Part shown: positions 1 to 8,599 of the stretch, in pieces
Numbering within the stretch: position 1 is the first letter of the stretch
Layout: every line of letters starts with the position of its first letter
NCBI GenBank assembly: GCA_900546215.1
Contig: URCD01000066.1
Span: 1-13,567, forward strand
Direction: 5' to 3'
Length of the DNA stretch: 13,567 nucleotides
Source: an uncultured Eubacteriales bacterium
GTDB lineage: Bacteria > Bacillota > Clostridia > Lachnospirales > Anaerotignaceae
The notes under the pieces: model-generated
Told to the model about the DNA's origin: nothing
The model's input: the letters and a program-made list of their open reading frames with translations, nothing else
Database searches by the model: none
Translations under genes and position numbers: made by a program

Positions 1-6
1 GTTACT

Positions 7-477
7 ATGGCAGCATATAAGTTAAATATTGCACGTATTGAATCTCTTATTACACAATACGTTTGTGAACACGGTATTGACAGTAATGCTCAAAAAATGA
101 TGGCCGTGAAAGAGAAGCTGAATATAAAAAAATTCCCTGAATTTGACGATATTATCTTTTTTGCATGTACTTTAAATGTGTCCCCAGACTATATTACAGG
201 CGTATCAGATGAATTTCAAGTGCAGGACCCATACTTGCTCAAAATTCTCACTAACTATATGCAGTTCAACACAGACTGTAAATACTCTTTAGCGGAAAAA
301 TCTGAGCAGTACCTAAACATACAGAATAATTTTGCCGATTTTGATAAGTCCGGAATAACGGTTAAAACATATAATTCAGACAATCATCTTATAAATGAAA
401 ACGAAGCTCACCCGGAAATAGATCTGTCAATGGTTGCGGAAGCCAAAGCGGAATATGATAAAAATGATGAAAATTAA
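7..477 (+). CDS. Small uncharacterised protein with a weak XRE/Cro-like helix-turn-helix region
   Basis: A 156-residue soluble protein that I do not recognise firmly. Residues ~8-68 look like a degenerate Cro/C1-type HTH domain. The strongest cue is the stretch ending in NVSPDYITGVSD (about 57-68), which resembles the fourth and fifth helices of XRE repressors (consensus L-x-V-S-x-D-Y-L-x-G). The usual S-Q-x-x-L-A recognition signature is not visible, so DNA binding is doubtful. The C-terminal half is acidic and polar with no membrane segment. The reading frame is open to the left edge and only six bases precede the ATG, so no ribosome binding site can be judged and the true start may lie outside the window. 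The stop codon TAA sits on the edge of a strong hairpin terminator shared with the convergent recN. Function unknown; the HTH reading is an inference from one end of the domain. Confidence 0.6.
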   Translation: MAAYKLNIARIESLITQYVCEHGIDSNAQKMMAVKEKLNIKKFPEFDDIIFFACTLNVSPDYITGVSDEFQVQDPYLLKILTNYMQFNTDCKYSLAEKSEQYLNIQNNFADFDKSGITVKTYNSDNHLINENEAHPEIDLSMVAEAKAEYDKNDEN

Positions 478-505
478 AAATGGTCTCCTTAAAGGAGACC
501 ATTTT
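477..505. terminator. Bidirectional intrinsic terminator between the XRE-like gene and recN
   Basis: Perfect inverted repeat: AAAATGGTCTCCTT (477-490) and AAGGAGACCATTTT (492-505) around a single central A. In practice the central bases open to form a small TTAAA loop above a GC-containing TGGTCTCC/GGAGACCA stem. The A-runs at one end and T-runs at the other give a U-tract in both directions. It serves the plus-strand gene ending at 477 and the long minus-strand operon whose last gene, recN, ends at 516. Symmetry, flanking tracts and convergent placement make this a confident call. Confidence 0.92.
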
Positions 506-515
506 ATTCACCGTT

Positions 516-2213
516 TTATCTGTTTTCATTTTTGAACTTAGACGCCAGTTCCTTCATCTCTCTTGCGGCGTTTACGGACATCTCCGTAACCTCACTTCCC
601 GCCATGAGCCTTGCGATGTCCCTGACTTCTTCGTTTTTTTTAAGCATTTTTATCACGGTTCTCGTTCTGCCTTTTTGATTAATTTTCTCAATCATATAAT
701 GGCTGTCGGCCATAGCAGCAATCTGAGGAAGATGCGTTATGCATAAAATCTGTTTCGCTTTAGCCGCCTTATGCATCTTTTCAGCAACCTTCTGGGCGGT
801 TCTGCCGCTTATTCCCGTATCTATCTCATCAAAAACGAACGTACCTATTGAATCAACATTTCCGAAAACCACCTTAAGAGCAAGCATTACCCTTGAAAGC
901 TCTCCTCCAGAGCCTATTTTAGCCAAAGGCATAAGCTCCTCGCCTTCGTTTGCTGTAAACATAAATTCCACATCATCCCAGCCGTCAATTCCGAGCTGAT
1001 TTTTTTGATCAATTCTTATCTTAAATCTGGCCTTGTCCATCTCCAGCTCCCGAAGATTAGTTTCAATATCCTTTTCTATCGCTTCCGCTTTCTTCTTTCT
1101 GATATCTGTCATAACTTTGCAGACGTCAACCATACTTTTGAAAAGCTCTTTCCTGTCATTTTCAAGCACCTCAAGCCTCTCTCTGGAATGCATCAGCATA
1201 TCATATTCATTCCTTAAGTTTTCAAGCTTTTCAGCAAGACCGTCAGAAGTGCAGATGTATTTCTTTTTAAAGGCATATATAATACTAAGGCGTTCTTCTA
1301 TTTTTTCTATTTCATCATCGCCTGTTTCAAGGTTTTCAAAATATCTTTTCAGTTCCCTCTCAGCCTCATTAAGCTGAATTGCAGCGGAATTTACAATTTC
1401 ATAAATAAGCTTTACTGAGATATCTATATCGTTAAGCTGTCTGAGGGTATCAGCAGCCTCGGTTACCATATCGCTGGCCGGAAGACCGTTAACGCCGTTA
1501 TAAAGTATATTAATGCATTTCCCGGCCATTTCCCTCATGCGTTCTCCGTTTTGAAGAATTTTCTTTCTCTCAGTCAGAGTATCCTCTTCACCCGGTTTTA
1601 TGTCCGCAGTCTCCAGTTCACTTATCTGATACGAAAGAATTTCTGTTCTTCTCTCCCTTTCAGATTCGTTACCGGCAATAGCCTTCATTTCCTTCATAGT
1701 AATTTTATACTTCTTTAAAAACTCAGCAAGCTTTGCTTTTTCCGCATCAAGCTCAGTACCGCAGAACTTATCCAAAAGCTCAATATGCTTACTTGGATTT
1801 AATAACGATTGATGTTCGTGCTGGCCATGGAAGTCCACAAGACATGAAGACAGCTCTTTAAGCTGACCTACAGTAACCGTAGTTCCGTTCACCTTGCAGA
1901 CGCTTTTTCCGTTCATATGTAAAATACGCCTGATTACAAGTGTATTGTCCTCCCCATGTTCAATGTCCATATCATCAAGGATTTTCTCTATTTTTTTATC
2001 GTCTATAGAAAATACAGACTCAACAACAGCCTGTTCCTCTCCCCTGCGGATTATTTCCCTGTTTGCCCTTCCCCCAAGCGAGAAACCCAAGGCATCAATA
2101 ATAAGAGATTTTCCGGCTCCGGTTTCTCCAGTAAGCACGTTTAATCCCCTTCCAAAGGCCACCTCTGACTCTTCTATCAGTGCTATATTTTTAATATTTA
2201 TATATTCGAGCAT
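516..2213 (-). CDS. recN: DNA repair protein RecN (SMC-like ATPase)
   Basis: 565 residues, the usual length for RecN, a cytoplasmic SMC-family ATPase that gathers and tethers DNA ends at double-strand breaks before RecA-dependent repair. The N-terminal ATPase half has Walker A GETGAGKS (29-36) and the RecN-typical FHGQHEHQSL segment. The middle (~155-400) is a charged, heptad-like region rich in Glu/Lys/Leu, consistent with the short coiled-coil arms. The C-terminal half has the ABC signature GSGGELSR (434-441), Walker B ending in VFDEID (D462/E463) and a switch His in ITHLPQ (His494). It is the last gene of the operon: 15 nt after argR, with a G-rich binding site (TTGGGGGC) before the ATG, and followed by the terminator at 477-505. 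I saw no LexA-type box beside it, so SOS control is not evident here. Confidence 0.98.
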   Translation of the reverse strand: MLEYINIKNIALIEESEVAFGRGLNVLTGETGAGKSLIIDALGFSLGGRANREIIRRGEEQAVVESVFSIDDKKIEKILDDMDIEHGEDNTLVIRRILHMNGKSVCKVNGTTVTVGQLKELSSCLVDFHGQHEHQSLLNPSKHIELLDKFCGTELDAEKAKLAEFLKKYKITMKEMKAIAGNESERERRTEILSYQISELETADIKPGEEDTLTERKKILQNGERMREMAGKCINILYNGVNGLPASDMVTEAADTLRQLNDIDISVKLIYEIVNSAAIQLNEAERELKRYFENLETGDDEIEKIEERLSIIYAFKKKYICTSDGLAEKLENLRNEYDMLMHSRERLEVLENDRKELFKSMVDVCKVMTDIRKKKAEAIEKDIETNLRELEMDKARFKIRIDQKNQLGIDGWDDVEFMFTANEGEELMPLAKIGSGGELSRVMLALKVVFGNVDSIGTFVFDEIDTGISGRTAQKVAEKMHKAAKAKQILCITHLPQIAAMADSHYMIEKINQKGRTRTVIKMLKKNEEVRDIARLMAGSEVTEMSVNAAREMKELASKFKNENR

Positions 2214-2228
2214 AGGTTACGCCCCCAA

Positions 2229-2681
2229 TCAGCTATGTATAATACGATAAAGCCTTTCTATAAGTTCAGCCGCCTGATGATTTCCTCTTATAACACAAAA
2301 GACTGTATCGTCCCCCGCTATTGTTCCGAGTATTTCACTATTCTGCATGTTGTCCAGCGCAACTCCAACGGCCATTCCCATGCCCTCAAGGGTTTTAATA
2401 ACAACCATGTTTCCGGCATAATCCATTTTCACAACCGCTTCTTTAAACACTCTTATAAGCCTGTCAGATATTTCGTTGTCACTGCTGGCCATTGCGGCAT
2501 ACTTCTGTTTTCCCTTTTCAACAGATATTTTAGTAAGCCTCATTTCCCTTATATCTCTTGAAACAGTAGCCTGGGTTACATCGAAGCCGTCCTCTCTGAG
2601 CTTTGCCGCAAGCTCGTCCTGGGTCTCAATATCATATTTTTCAATCAGCTCTAAAATCTTTGCATGTCTGGATACCTTCAA
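2229..2681 (-). CDS. argR: Arginine repressor ArgR/AhrC
   Basis: 150 residues, normal for this hexameric arginine-responsive regulator, which represses arginine biosynthesis and activates catabolism in Firmicutes. The N-terminal winged helix carries the recognition segment QATVSRDI (37-44). The C-terminal oligomerisation and arginine-binding domain carries GTIAGDDT (119-126), whose paired Asp124/Asp125 bind arginine. The start is TTG: an in-frame TAA (the nadK stop) lies only one codon upstream and no ATG or GTG lies nearby, so the start is well fixed. The ribosome binding site AAAGGGGG overlaps the last codons of nadK, eight bases before the TTG. The position ahead of recN matches ahrC-recN in Bacillus. 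I found no convincing ARG box in the window, so autoregulation is not supported by what is visible. Confidence 0.97.
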   Translation of the reverse strand: MKVSRHAKILELIEKYDIETQDELAAKLREDGFDVTQATVSRDIREMRLTKISVEKGKQKYAAMASSDNEISDRLIRVFKEAVVKMDYAGNMVVIKTLEGMGMAVGVALDNMQNSEILGTIAGDDTVFCVIRGNHQAAELIERLYRIIHS

Positions 2682-2684
2682 CTT

Positions 2685-3545
2685 TTATTCCCCCTTTGAA
2701 ATCAGTTTTTTCCTCAATATCTCATAAAAGCTTCTTCTGTTTGTTTTTATAATATTAACGCTGCTGGCAGCCTTTTTTACATTTATAGTATCGCCGTTAT
2801 TCATTATTACGCTTGTCTGCCCGTCCATTGACATTATTATATCCCCGTTTGCACCAAAGCTTGCCTCTATTTTTATAATGTCATCTGCCGATACAACAAT
2901 GCTTCTGGAATGAAGGGAATGGGCACAAATCGGTGTTATAACCATACAGCCGATATCTGGCTTGAGCACTGGGCCCCCAGCAGAAAGATTATATGCTGTG
3001 GAGCCTGTTGGCGTTGAAATTATTATTCCGTCAGCCCTGAAGGTAGCGAGGTATTCATCGTTTACATATATACTGTAATCGGTTATTTTTGTAAAAACTC
3101 CTCTGGCAATACAAACGTCATTTACTGCTGTATACTGTTTCGGGCTGTCTGTATCCGATATTATATCAGCTTCAAGCATAAGCCTTTTCTCAAGCTTATA
3201 TTCTCCGTTTAAAACCTTTTCTATCGTCTCACGGTAGTCGTTTCCGTCTGCCGAAGCTAAAAAGCCCATTGTACCCATATTTATCCCCAAAAGCGGAGTT
3301 CCGTATTTGGCGGCTTTTCTTCCCGTATCAAGCAGTGTTCCGTCCCCGCCAAGCACAATAATAAAATCTGATTTTGAAAAAAGCTCATATTTTGTTACGC
3401 CAAGCTCTTTAAGTCCCGTAACTTCTGCAATTTTATATGTAAGTACAACCTTGCAGTCCTTCTCTCTCAGAAATTGAGCCAGTTCACCTACAAGGTTCAT
3501 GGCGGCCTCTTTATCATAATTAGGTACTATTCCAACTGTTTTCAC
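2685..3545 (-). CDS. nadK: NAD kinase
   Basis: 286 residues. Phosphorylates NAD to NADP using ATP or polyphosphate and so controls the cytoplasmic NADP(H) supply. Diagnostic motifs are GGDGT (66-70, with Asp68 catalytic), the NAD-contacting N-D pair in AVNDVC (Asn142/Asp143), and RADGIIISTPTGSTAY (170-185), the classic nucleotide-binding segment. The start is GTG: the upstream tlyA TGA is in the same frame only four codons earlier, and GAGGTGAT lies eight bases before the GTG, so the start is secure. The gap to tlyA is 12 nt. The stop is three bases from the argR start and in the same frame. In Bacillus subtilis nadK is not in this cluster; the tlyA-nadK-argR order is common in Clostridia (family knowledge). 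The older symbol ppnK also applies. Confidence 0.97.
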   Translation of the reverse strand: MKTVGIVPNYDKEAAMNLVGELAQFLREKDCKVVLTYKIAEVTGLKELGVTKYELFSKSDFIIVLGGDGTLLDTGRKAAKYGTPLLGINMGTMGFLASADGNDYRETIEKVLNGEYKLEKRLMLEADIISDTDSPKQYTAVNDVCIARGVFTKITDYSIYVNDEYLATFRADGIIISTPTGSTAYNLSAGGPVLKPDIGCMVITPICAHSLHSRSIVVSADDIIKIEASFGANGDIIMSMDGQTSVIMNNGDTINVKKAASSVNIIKTNRRSFYEILRKKLISKGE

Positions 3546-3557
3546 TTTTACATCACC

Positions 3558-4367
3558 TCAAAGCAGCTCATGTGACTGTTCCGTTATATCATGTGCGGTC
3601 TTATAAGCTTCTTCTTTTGTAAGCCCGCTGTTTTTTCTGTCAAACATTATTAAATATTCTATATTTCCTTCAGGTCCTTTAATCGGTGAAAAATCTATTC
3701 CTATTATATTAAGTCCTTCATTAAATGCAAAATCTATTATTTTTATAATTACTTCCTGATGAGTGGACTTCTCTCTGACAACGCCCTTTTTTCCGACCTT
3801 TTCACGTCCGGCTTCAAACTGAGGTTTAATAAGGCATACCATTTGGGCATCCTCGGCCATTACGTTAACTGCCGGGGGTATAACCTTTGTCAATGAAATA
3901 AATGATACATCGACAGATGCAAAGCTCGGCCTGTCGCTTATCTGTTCTTCATTAATATATCGTACATTAGTCTTCTCCATGCAGACGACACGCTCGTCAT
4001 TTCTCAGCTTCCATGCCAGCTGGCCATATCCGACATCAATCGAATATACCTTTGAAGCCCCATTTTGCAGCATACAATCTGTAAAGCCTCCGGTAGAAGC
4101 CCCTATATCCATGCAGACTTTCCCTTTTATTTCAACAGGGAATACTTCCATCGCCTTTTCAAGCTTGTAGCCGCCTCTGCTGACATACGGCATCTCGCCT
4201 CCTCTAACCTCTATGTTAGAATCAGTATCAATTTTTGTACCGGCTTTATTTTCCTTATTGCCGTCGACATATACGTTTCCGGCCATAATATAAGCCTTAG
4301 CCAGTTCTCTCGAGGAAGCAAGCCCTCTATTTACAATAAGTACATCAAGTCTTTCTTTGTCAGCCAT
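3558..4367 (-). CDS. tlyA: TlyA/YqxC-family rRNA 2'-O-methyltransferase
   Basis: 269 residues from the chosen ATG. The N-terminal S4 RNA-binding domain (~5-60) is followed by SRGGYKLE and a FtsJ/RrmJ-like methyltransferase domain with the SAM-binding motif DIGASTGGFTD (87-97). A K-D-K-E catalytic set can be proposed: Lys68, Asp153 (SVDVSFISL), Lys181 (IKPQFE) and Glu237 (GNIEYL). The mycobacterial relative methylates ribose in 16S and 23S rRNA and sets capreomycin sensitivity; older 'hemolysin' labels come from that family. The exact target here is inferred only. An alternative TTG start lies three codons upstream (4376). I prefer the ATG because it sits in ATGGCTGA, overlapping the dxs stop by 8 nt, an arrangement that couples translation; the SD-like GAAGCGGG is also better spaced for it. 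Confidence 0.93.
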   Translation of the reverse strand: MADKERLDVLIVNRGLASSRELAKAYIMAGNVYVDGNKENKAGTKIDTDSNIEVRGGEMPYVSRGGYKLEKAMEVFPVEIKGKVCMDIGASTGGFTDCMLQNGASKVYSIDVGYGQLAWKLRNDERVVCMEKTNVRYINEEQISDRPSFASVDVSFISLTKVIPPAVNVMAEDAQMVCLIKPQFEAGREKVGKKGVVREKSTHQEVIIKIIDFAFNEGLNIIGIDFSPIKGPEGNIEYLIMFDRKNSGLTKEEAYKTAHDITEQSHELL

Positions 4368-6240
4368 TATTTTCAACCCGCTTCTTTATTTCCAAATACA
4401 TACTTTCGCCGTCCAGACCATATCTTTTATACAGCTCATTTCGCGAACCATGCTCGATAAATTTATCGGGCATGGCGAAAGAATGAAATACAGTTTCTCC
4501 CAATTTTTCATTTTCATTAAGTATATTAAGTATACTGTCGCCCACTCCGCCATTTTTTACGTTGTCCTCAGCAGTAAACAAATAACGGCATTTTAAAGCT
4601 GCATTTAATATCAGTTCTTTATCTACAGGCTTAGCAAATCTTAAGTTAACGAGCATAGGCGCATATCCGTCCCTCTCAAGCAGTTCACATGCCTCTGCTG
4701 CATCGTCAACTGTGCTTCCAAGTGAAAAAACCGCTATTTTTTCGCCGTCTTTAAGCAGTTCTCCCTTTCCATATTCAATCTCATTGTCTAAATCTGAAAA
4801 GCTTTCAGATATTTCACCTCTTGGATATCTGATGGCAACAGGCGAATTCATATTTTCCAAAGCATATTTCAGCATTTTTTCAAGTTCACAGCCGTTTTTA
4901 GGAGCCATAACAGTCATATTAGGCATATGGAGAAGATATGACAGGTCAAATATCCCCTGATGTGTTTCTCCATCGCTGCCTACAATTCCGGCTCGGTCAA
5001 TTCCAAAAACAACATGCAGGTTCTGCAGGCATACATCCTGCATTATCTCATCGTATGCTCTCTGCAAAAATGTAGAATATACAGCAAATACAGGCTTATA
5101 ACCGGCCTTTGCCATTGCAGCTGAAAATGAAACAGCATGCTGTTCCGCAATGCCCACATCAAAAAATCTTTCAGGAAATTTTTTAGCAAAGCAGTCAAGT
5201 CCTGTTCCGCTGCACATAGCAGCAGATACCGCAACTATTTTTCCATCACTTTCTGCCTGCTTTACAAGCGTTTTTCCAAATACGGACGAATAGCTTGGAA
5301 GTGCAGACTTAGCTATTGGTTTTCCAGTTTTCAAGTCAAATGAGTTGACCCCATGGTAATCTTTTGGATTTTTCTCTGAAAACTTATATCCCTTTCCCTT
5401 AACGGTCCTGACATGCACCATGACCGGTCCTTCAATCTGTTCCGCTTTTTCAATAGTTGATATAAGCTCCTGAAGGTTATGCCCGTCTACGGGGCCGATA
5501 TATTTAAATCCGAACTCTTCAAAAATAACACCCGGAACAAACATATATTTAATTCTCTTTTTTGTCCTCTTTATTGTATCAACCATTGGAGCCCCGGCAG
5601 GAAGTCGGCTGAGGAACTTTTTAACATCGTCCTTTGCCTCAAGATACTTTCTCTCTGTTCTCAGCTCTCCAAGATGCCTGCTTATTGCCCCTACATTATC
5701 TGATATAGACATCTGGTTGTCATTAAGTATTACAATCAAATTCCTGTTTGAGCGGCCAGCGTTGTTCAGCGCCTCAAAAGCCACTCCTCCAGTCATAGAG
5801 CCATCACCTATAACGGCCACAATTTTCTCGCTGCCGCCGGATAAATCTCTGGCACAGGCAAGCCCTAAAGCAATTGATATTGAAGTTGAACTGTGTCCAG
5901 CCGTAAAAGTATCATATTCACTTTCACAAGGCTTAGGAAAACCAGATATTCCGTCAAGCTGTCGGAGAGTGTCAAACACATCTTTTCTTCCGGTTATTAT
6001 TTTATGTATATATGCCTGATGTCCCACGTCCCAAACAATTTTGTCCTCCGGTGTATTTAAGCAGTAATGCAGGGCTAAGGTAAGCTCAACTATACCTAAA
6101 TTAGACGCCAAATGACCTCCCGTTTTTGATACGTTTTCCAAAAGAAATGCACGCAGCTCCAAAGCCAGCCTGTTAAGCTGGCTGATATTCAGCTTTTTTA
6201 TATCCTTCGGCCAATTAACCGAATCAAGCAATCTCTTCAA
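4360..6240 (-). CDS. dxs: 1-deoxy-D-xylulose-5-phosphate synthase
   Basis: 626 residues, full family length. Condenses pyruvate and glyceraldehyde 3-phosphate with thiamine diphosphate to make DXP, the first step of the MEP isoprenoid pathway; cytoplasmic homodimer. Visible motifs are SKTGGHLASNLG (His43), DVGHQAYIHK (His74), the thiamine-diphosphate/metal motif starting GDGSMTGG (145-152) and ending NDNQMSIS, and IAEQHAV with the catalytic Glu366. The start is TTG, giving MKRLLDSVNWP, which aligns with family N termini. An in-frame stop lies at 6283-6285 and no ATG or GTG intervenes, so TTG is the only ordinary start available apart from a second TTG three codons later. The SD-like AGAAAGTGGTG lies about ten bases upstream. 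The gene follows ispA by 28 nt, so the first enzyme of the pathway and a prenyl-chain synthase are made together. Confidence 0.98.
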   Translation of the reverse strand: MKRLLDSVNWPKDIKKLNISQLNRLALELRAFLLENVSKTGGHLASNLGIVELTLALHYCLNTPEDKIVWDVGHQAYIHKIITGRKDVFDTLRQLDGISGFPKPCESEYDTFTAGHSSTSISIALGLACARDLSGGSEKIVAVIGDGSMTGGVAFEALNNAGRSNRNLIVILNDNQMSISDNVGAISRHLGELRTERKYLEAKDDVKKFLSRLPAGAPMVDTIKRTKKRIKYMFVPGVIFEEFGFKYIGPVDGHNLQELISTIEKAEQIEGPVMVHVRTVKGKGYKFSEKNPKDYHGVNSFDLKTGKPIAKSALPSYSSVFGKTLVKQAESDGKIVAVSAAMCSGTGLDCFAKKFPERFFDVGIAEQHAVSFSAAMAKAGYKPVFAVYSTFLQRAYDEIMQDVCLQNLHVVFGIDRAGIVGSDGETHQGIFDLSYLLHMPNMTVMAPKNGCELEKMLKYALENMNSPVAIRYPRGEISESFSDLDNEIEYGKGELLKDGEKIAVFSLGSTVDDAAEACELLERDGYAPMLVNLRFAKPVDKELILNAALKCRYLFTAEDNVKNGGVGDSILNILNENEKLGETVFHSFAMPDKFIEHGSRNELYKRYGLDGESMYLEIKKRVENNG

Positions 6241-6268
6241 AAGAATTACACCACTTTCTATGGGTACA

Positions 6269-7153
6269 TCAGTTTTCTCTTTTTATCAGATATTTTGTAA
6301 GCTCTACAAGAAAATCTGCTTTGCTGCCCATGCCTTTAAGGATTTCAATTGCCTCCTCAGACATGTCTTCAACTATTTTGGCAGCGTCATCTACGCCAAA
6401 CATTGTGGCATAAGTGACCTTATGATTTTTTTCATCACTGTTTATTGGTTTGCCAAGCTTTTCAACAGTACTTGTGACATCAAGTATATCGTCCTGAATT
6501 TGGAATGCTACTCCTACAAGCTCTCCAACCCTTTCAATATTTTTTATCTCCGAAGCATCGGCGCCGCCAATTTCCGCACCCGCTTTTAGGGCTCCTATCA
6601 GCATAGCCGCAGTTTTGTTTTTGTGTATAAAATCAAGTGTATCCTTATTAATTTCTTTTCCTTCGCTTATTACATCAACAACCTGACCGGAAACCATGCC
6701 GTGTACGCCTGCCCCCTGTGCAATAGCGAGCATAGCTTTGGTATATCTTATATCATTCTGCTGGACGCATGCTTTCGCCATAACCTCAAACGCCTGATGA
6801 AGAAGAGCGTCTCCAGCAAGTATAGCTATGTTTTCTCCAAAAACCTTATGGCTTGTCAGTCGCCCTCTCCTATAGTCATCATTATCCATAGCCGGAAGAT
6901 CGTCATGTATAAGCGAGTAGGTATGAATCATTTCAATTGCGCAGGCGAACGGCATTGAGCTCTCCCAATCACCGCCAAAGGCTCTGCAAGCCTCCATAAC
7001 CATTACCGGCCTAAGCCTTTTTCCTCCGGCAAATACGCTGTAGCGCATAGCCTCGAAAATGATCTCAGGATAATCATCAGCAGAAGGAAGAAACTTTTCC
7101 ATATATTCGTCCACAGTATTCGCTCTGTTTTTCAGTTCCTCTTTAAAACTCAT
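6269..7153 (-). CDS. ispA: Farnesyl-diphosphate synthase (short-chain polyprenyl synthase)
   Basis: 294 residues. Condenses IPP with DMAPP and GPP to give farnesyl diphosphate, the precursor for undecaprenyl carrier lipid and quinones. It shows GGKRLRP (43-49), the first Asp-rich motif DDLPAMD (Asp84, Asp85, Asp90) with the two-residue insertion typical of bacterial FPP synthases, GQVVD (156-160), and the second motif DDILD (Asp221, Asp222, Asp225). Tyr79, five residues before the first motif, is the aromatic residue expected for a short product (C15, possibly C10). The start is certain: AAGGAGG seven bases before the ATG, with the xseB stop overlapping as TAATG. Placement between xseB and dxs matches Bacillus. 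A GPP or GGPP product cannot be excluded from sequence, but C15 fits best. Confidence 0.95.
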   Translation of the reverse strand: MSFKEELKNRANTVDEYMEKFLPSADDYPEIIFEAMRYSVFAGGKRLRPVMVMEACRAFGGDWESSMPFACAIEMIHTYSLIHDDLPAMDNDDYRRGRLTSHKVFGENIAILAGDALLHQAFEVMAKACVQQNDIRYTKAMLAIAQGAGVHGMVSGQVVDVISEGKEINKDTLDFIHKNKTAAMLIGALKAGAEIGGADASEIKNIERVGELVGVAFQIQDDILDVTSTVEKLGKPINSDEKNHKVTYATMFGVDDAAKIVEDMSEEAIEILKGMGSKADFLVELTKYLIKREN

Positions 7154-7392
7154 TAATCTTCCTCCTTAAGCTCAAATGGCTTTTCCGATAACTGTCCGTC
7201 AAGGCTGGCCGAGAGTATTGTAACCTGCTGCTTAGCGTCCGTAAGCTTTCCTGAGCATAATGCCGCCAGTTCAACGCCCTCTTTATAAAGTTTTACCATT
7301 TCATCCAGGGATAATTCCCCTTCTTCCATTGCATTAACAATTTCTTCAAGCCTTGAAAGCGCTTCTTCAAAGCTCTTAGTTTTCTTTGCCAC
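7153..7392 (-). CDS. xseB: Exodeoxyribonuclease VII small subunit
   Basis: About 79 residues, normal for XseB, a small helical protein of which several copies bind one XseA to form exonuclease VII, a metal-independent nuclease degrading single-stranded DNA from both ends. The conserved N-terminal pattern SFEEALSRLEEIVNAMEEGELSLDE (split about 7-31) and the following amphipathic helix are clear. The start is GTG (7392) or the adjacent TTG (7395), since an in-frame TGA lies immediately upstream. AAGGTGAT is better spaced for GTG. Either way the gene overlaps the end of xseA by 17-20 nt, and its stop overlaps the ispA ATG by one base, so its translation is probably coupled to both neighbours. 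Confidence 0.95.
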   Translation of the reverse strand: MAKKTKSFEEALSRLEEIVNAMEEGELSLDEMVKLYKEGVELAALCSGKLTDAKQQVTILSASLDGQLSEKPFELKEED

Positions 7393-8599
7393 CAAATATC
7401 ACCTTATCCTCAACAATAGCGGACAGCCTGCCGTCCATGAACGTGACATAAAGCCTGTCCCCTTTTGAAACAGACTCGGCAGATGCAATTACTCTGCCCG
7501 TCTCATTCTCTGTATATGAATATCCTCTTGCCAATACCCTAAGAGGAGAAAGCGCCTCAAGAGTAGAAGCTGCATTTGACAGAACCATACTGTCATTTTT
7601 AATTTTATTTTCCGTTTTTGCCCTGACAGCCTCAATAAAAGACAATACATATGATTCCTTTTGTTCCAGAGCTATCTGAGGTTTTTTAAAGCTTCTGTTA
7701 TTAACAAGATTATTATATTTTTCCTGTTTTCTGTTTATAAAATAGGCCATATCCCTTTCCAGCCTGTCTGCAGCGTACTCTGTTCTTCTTCTGTCTTCAT
7801 TTATATCGTTAACAGCCAGTTCAGCAGCATTAGAAGGGGTTGACGCCCTCATATCCGCTACAAAATCGGCTATGGTAAAATCAGTTTCATGTCCGACAGC
7901 AGAAATAACTGGTATTTCTGATGCGAATATGGCTCTGGCAACTTTCTCTTCATTAAAAGCCCAAAGGTCCTCTATACTTCCTCCGCCTCGTCCAACTATT
8001 ATCGTATCGGCTCTTTTAAGCCTGTTGGCGAGTCTTATTCCCTCAACAATTGAGTCAGCAGCAGATTCTCCCTGAACAAGCACCGGAACAACTGTTACTG
8101 ACACCGAGCTGTTTCTTGCCCTGGCTATTTTTATTATGTCTCTTACAGCAGCTCCTGTAGGCGAAGTAACCACCGCTATATTTTTCGGTCTTTTTACTAT
8201 TTCCCGTTTAAAATCAGGGTCAAAAAGCCCTTCACCAGCCAATCTCTCTTTCAGCTGCTCAAACGCAATTGTTAGTGCACCGATCCCGTCTGGCTTAATA
8301 AGCTGGGCAACAATCTGATATTCTCCGGCCCTTTCATATACTGTCGCATACCCGCATATAATTACAGACATACCATTTTCAGGCATAAAAGGCAGCATAT
8401 CAGCATCGCCCTTAAACATTATACATCTTATAACGCTTTCACTGTCTTTGAGCGAAAAATACATATGTCCGGAGCTGTGCCTTTTAAAATTTGATATTTC
8501 CCCTGCAACCCATATGCTATTAAGGACAAAGTCATTTTCAAGCATTGTCCTTATATAGCTATTAACTTTAGATACCGAATAAATTTTAGGTTCAAGCAT
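7376..8599 (-). CDS. xseA: Exodeoxyribonuclease VII large subunit
   Basis: 407 residues from the chosen ATG, within the family range. This is the catalytic and DNA-binding subunit of exonuclease VII. The N-terminal OB-fold (~1-100) carries the typical VAGEISNFKRHSSGHMYFSLKD segment (split). The catalytic region contains VVTSPTGAAVRDI, VGRGGGSIEDLWAFN and SAVGHETDFTIADFVAD, all family hallmarks; the C-terminal third is charged and helical, where XseB would bind. A GTG at 8608 would add three residues, but the ATG sits in ATGCTTGA, overlapping the nusB stop by 8 nt, and a purine-rich AGGCAGTG is better placed for it. In Bacillus folD lies between nusB and xseA; here it is absent. Confidence 0.97.
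   Translation of the reverse strand: MLEPKIYSVSKVNSYIRTMLENDFVLNSIWVAGEISNFKRHSSGHMYFSLKDSESVIRCIMFKGDADMLPFMPENGMSVIICGYATVYERAGEYQIVAQLIKPDGIGALTIAFEQLKERLAGEGLFDPDFKREIVKRPKNIAVVTSPTGAAVRDIIKIARARNSSVSVTVVPVLVQGESAADSIVEGIRLANRLKRADTIIVGRGGGSIEDLWAFNEEKVARAIFASEIPVISAVGHETDFTIADFVADMRASTPSNAAELAVNDINEDRRRTEYAADRLERDMAYFINRKQEKYNNLVNNRSFKKPQIALEQKESYVLSFIEAVRAKTENKIKNDSMVLSNAASTLEALSPLRVLARGYSYTENETGRVIASAESVSKGDRLYVTFMDGRLSAIVEDKVIFGGKEN

Noticed and set aside
1894..2250. Plus-strand open frames of 60-130 codons opposite recN, dxs, ispA, xseA and nusB
   Set aside because: They are antisense shadows of well-supported minus-strand genes, with Ser/Phe/Ile-rich compositions, no family resemblance and no consistent ribosome binding sites.
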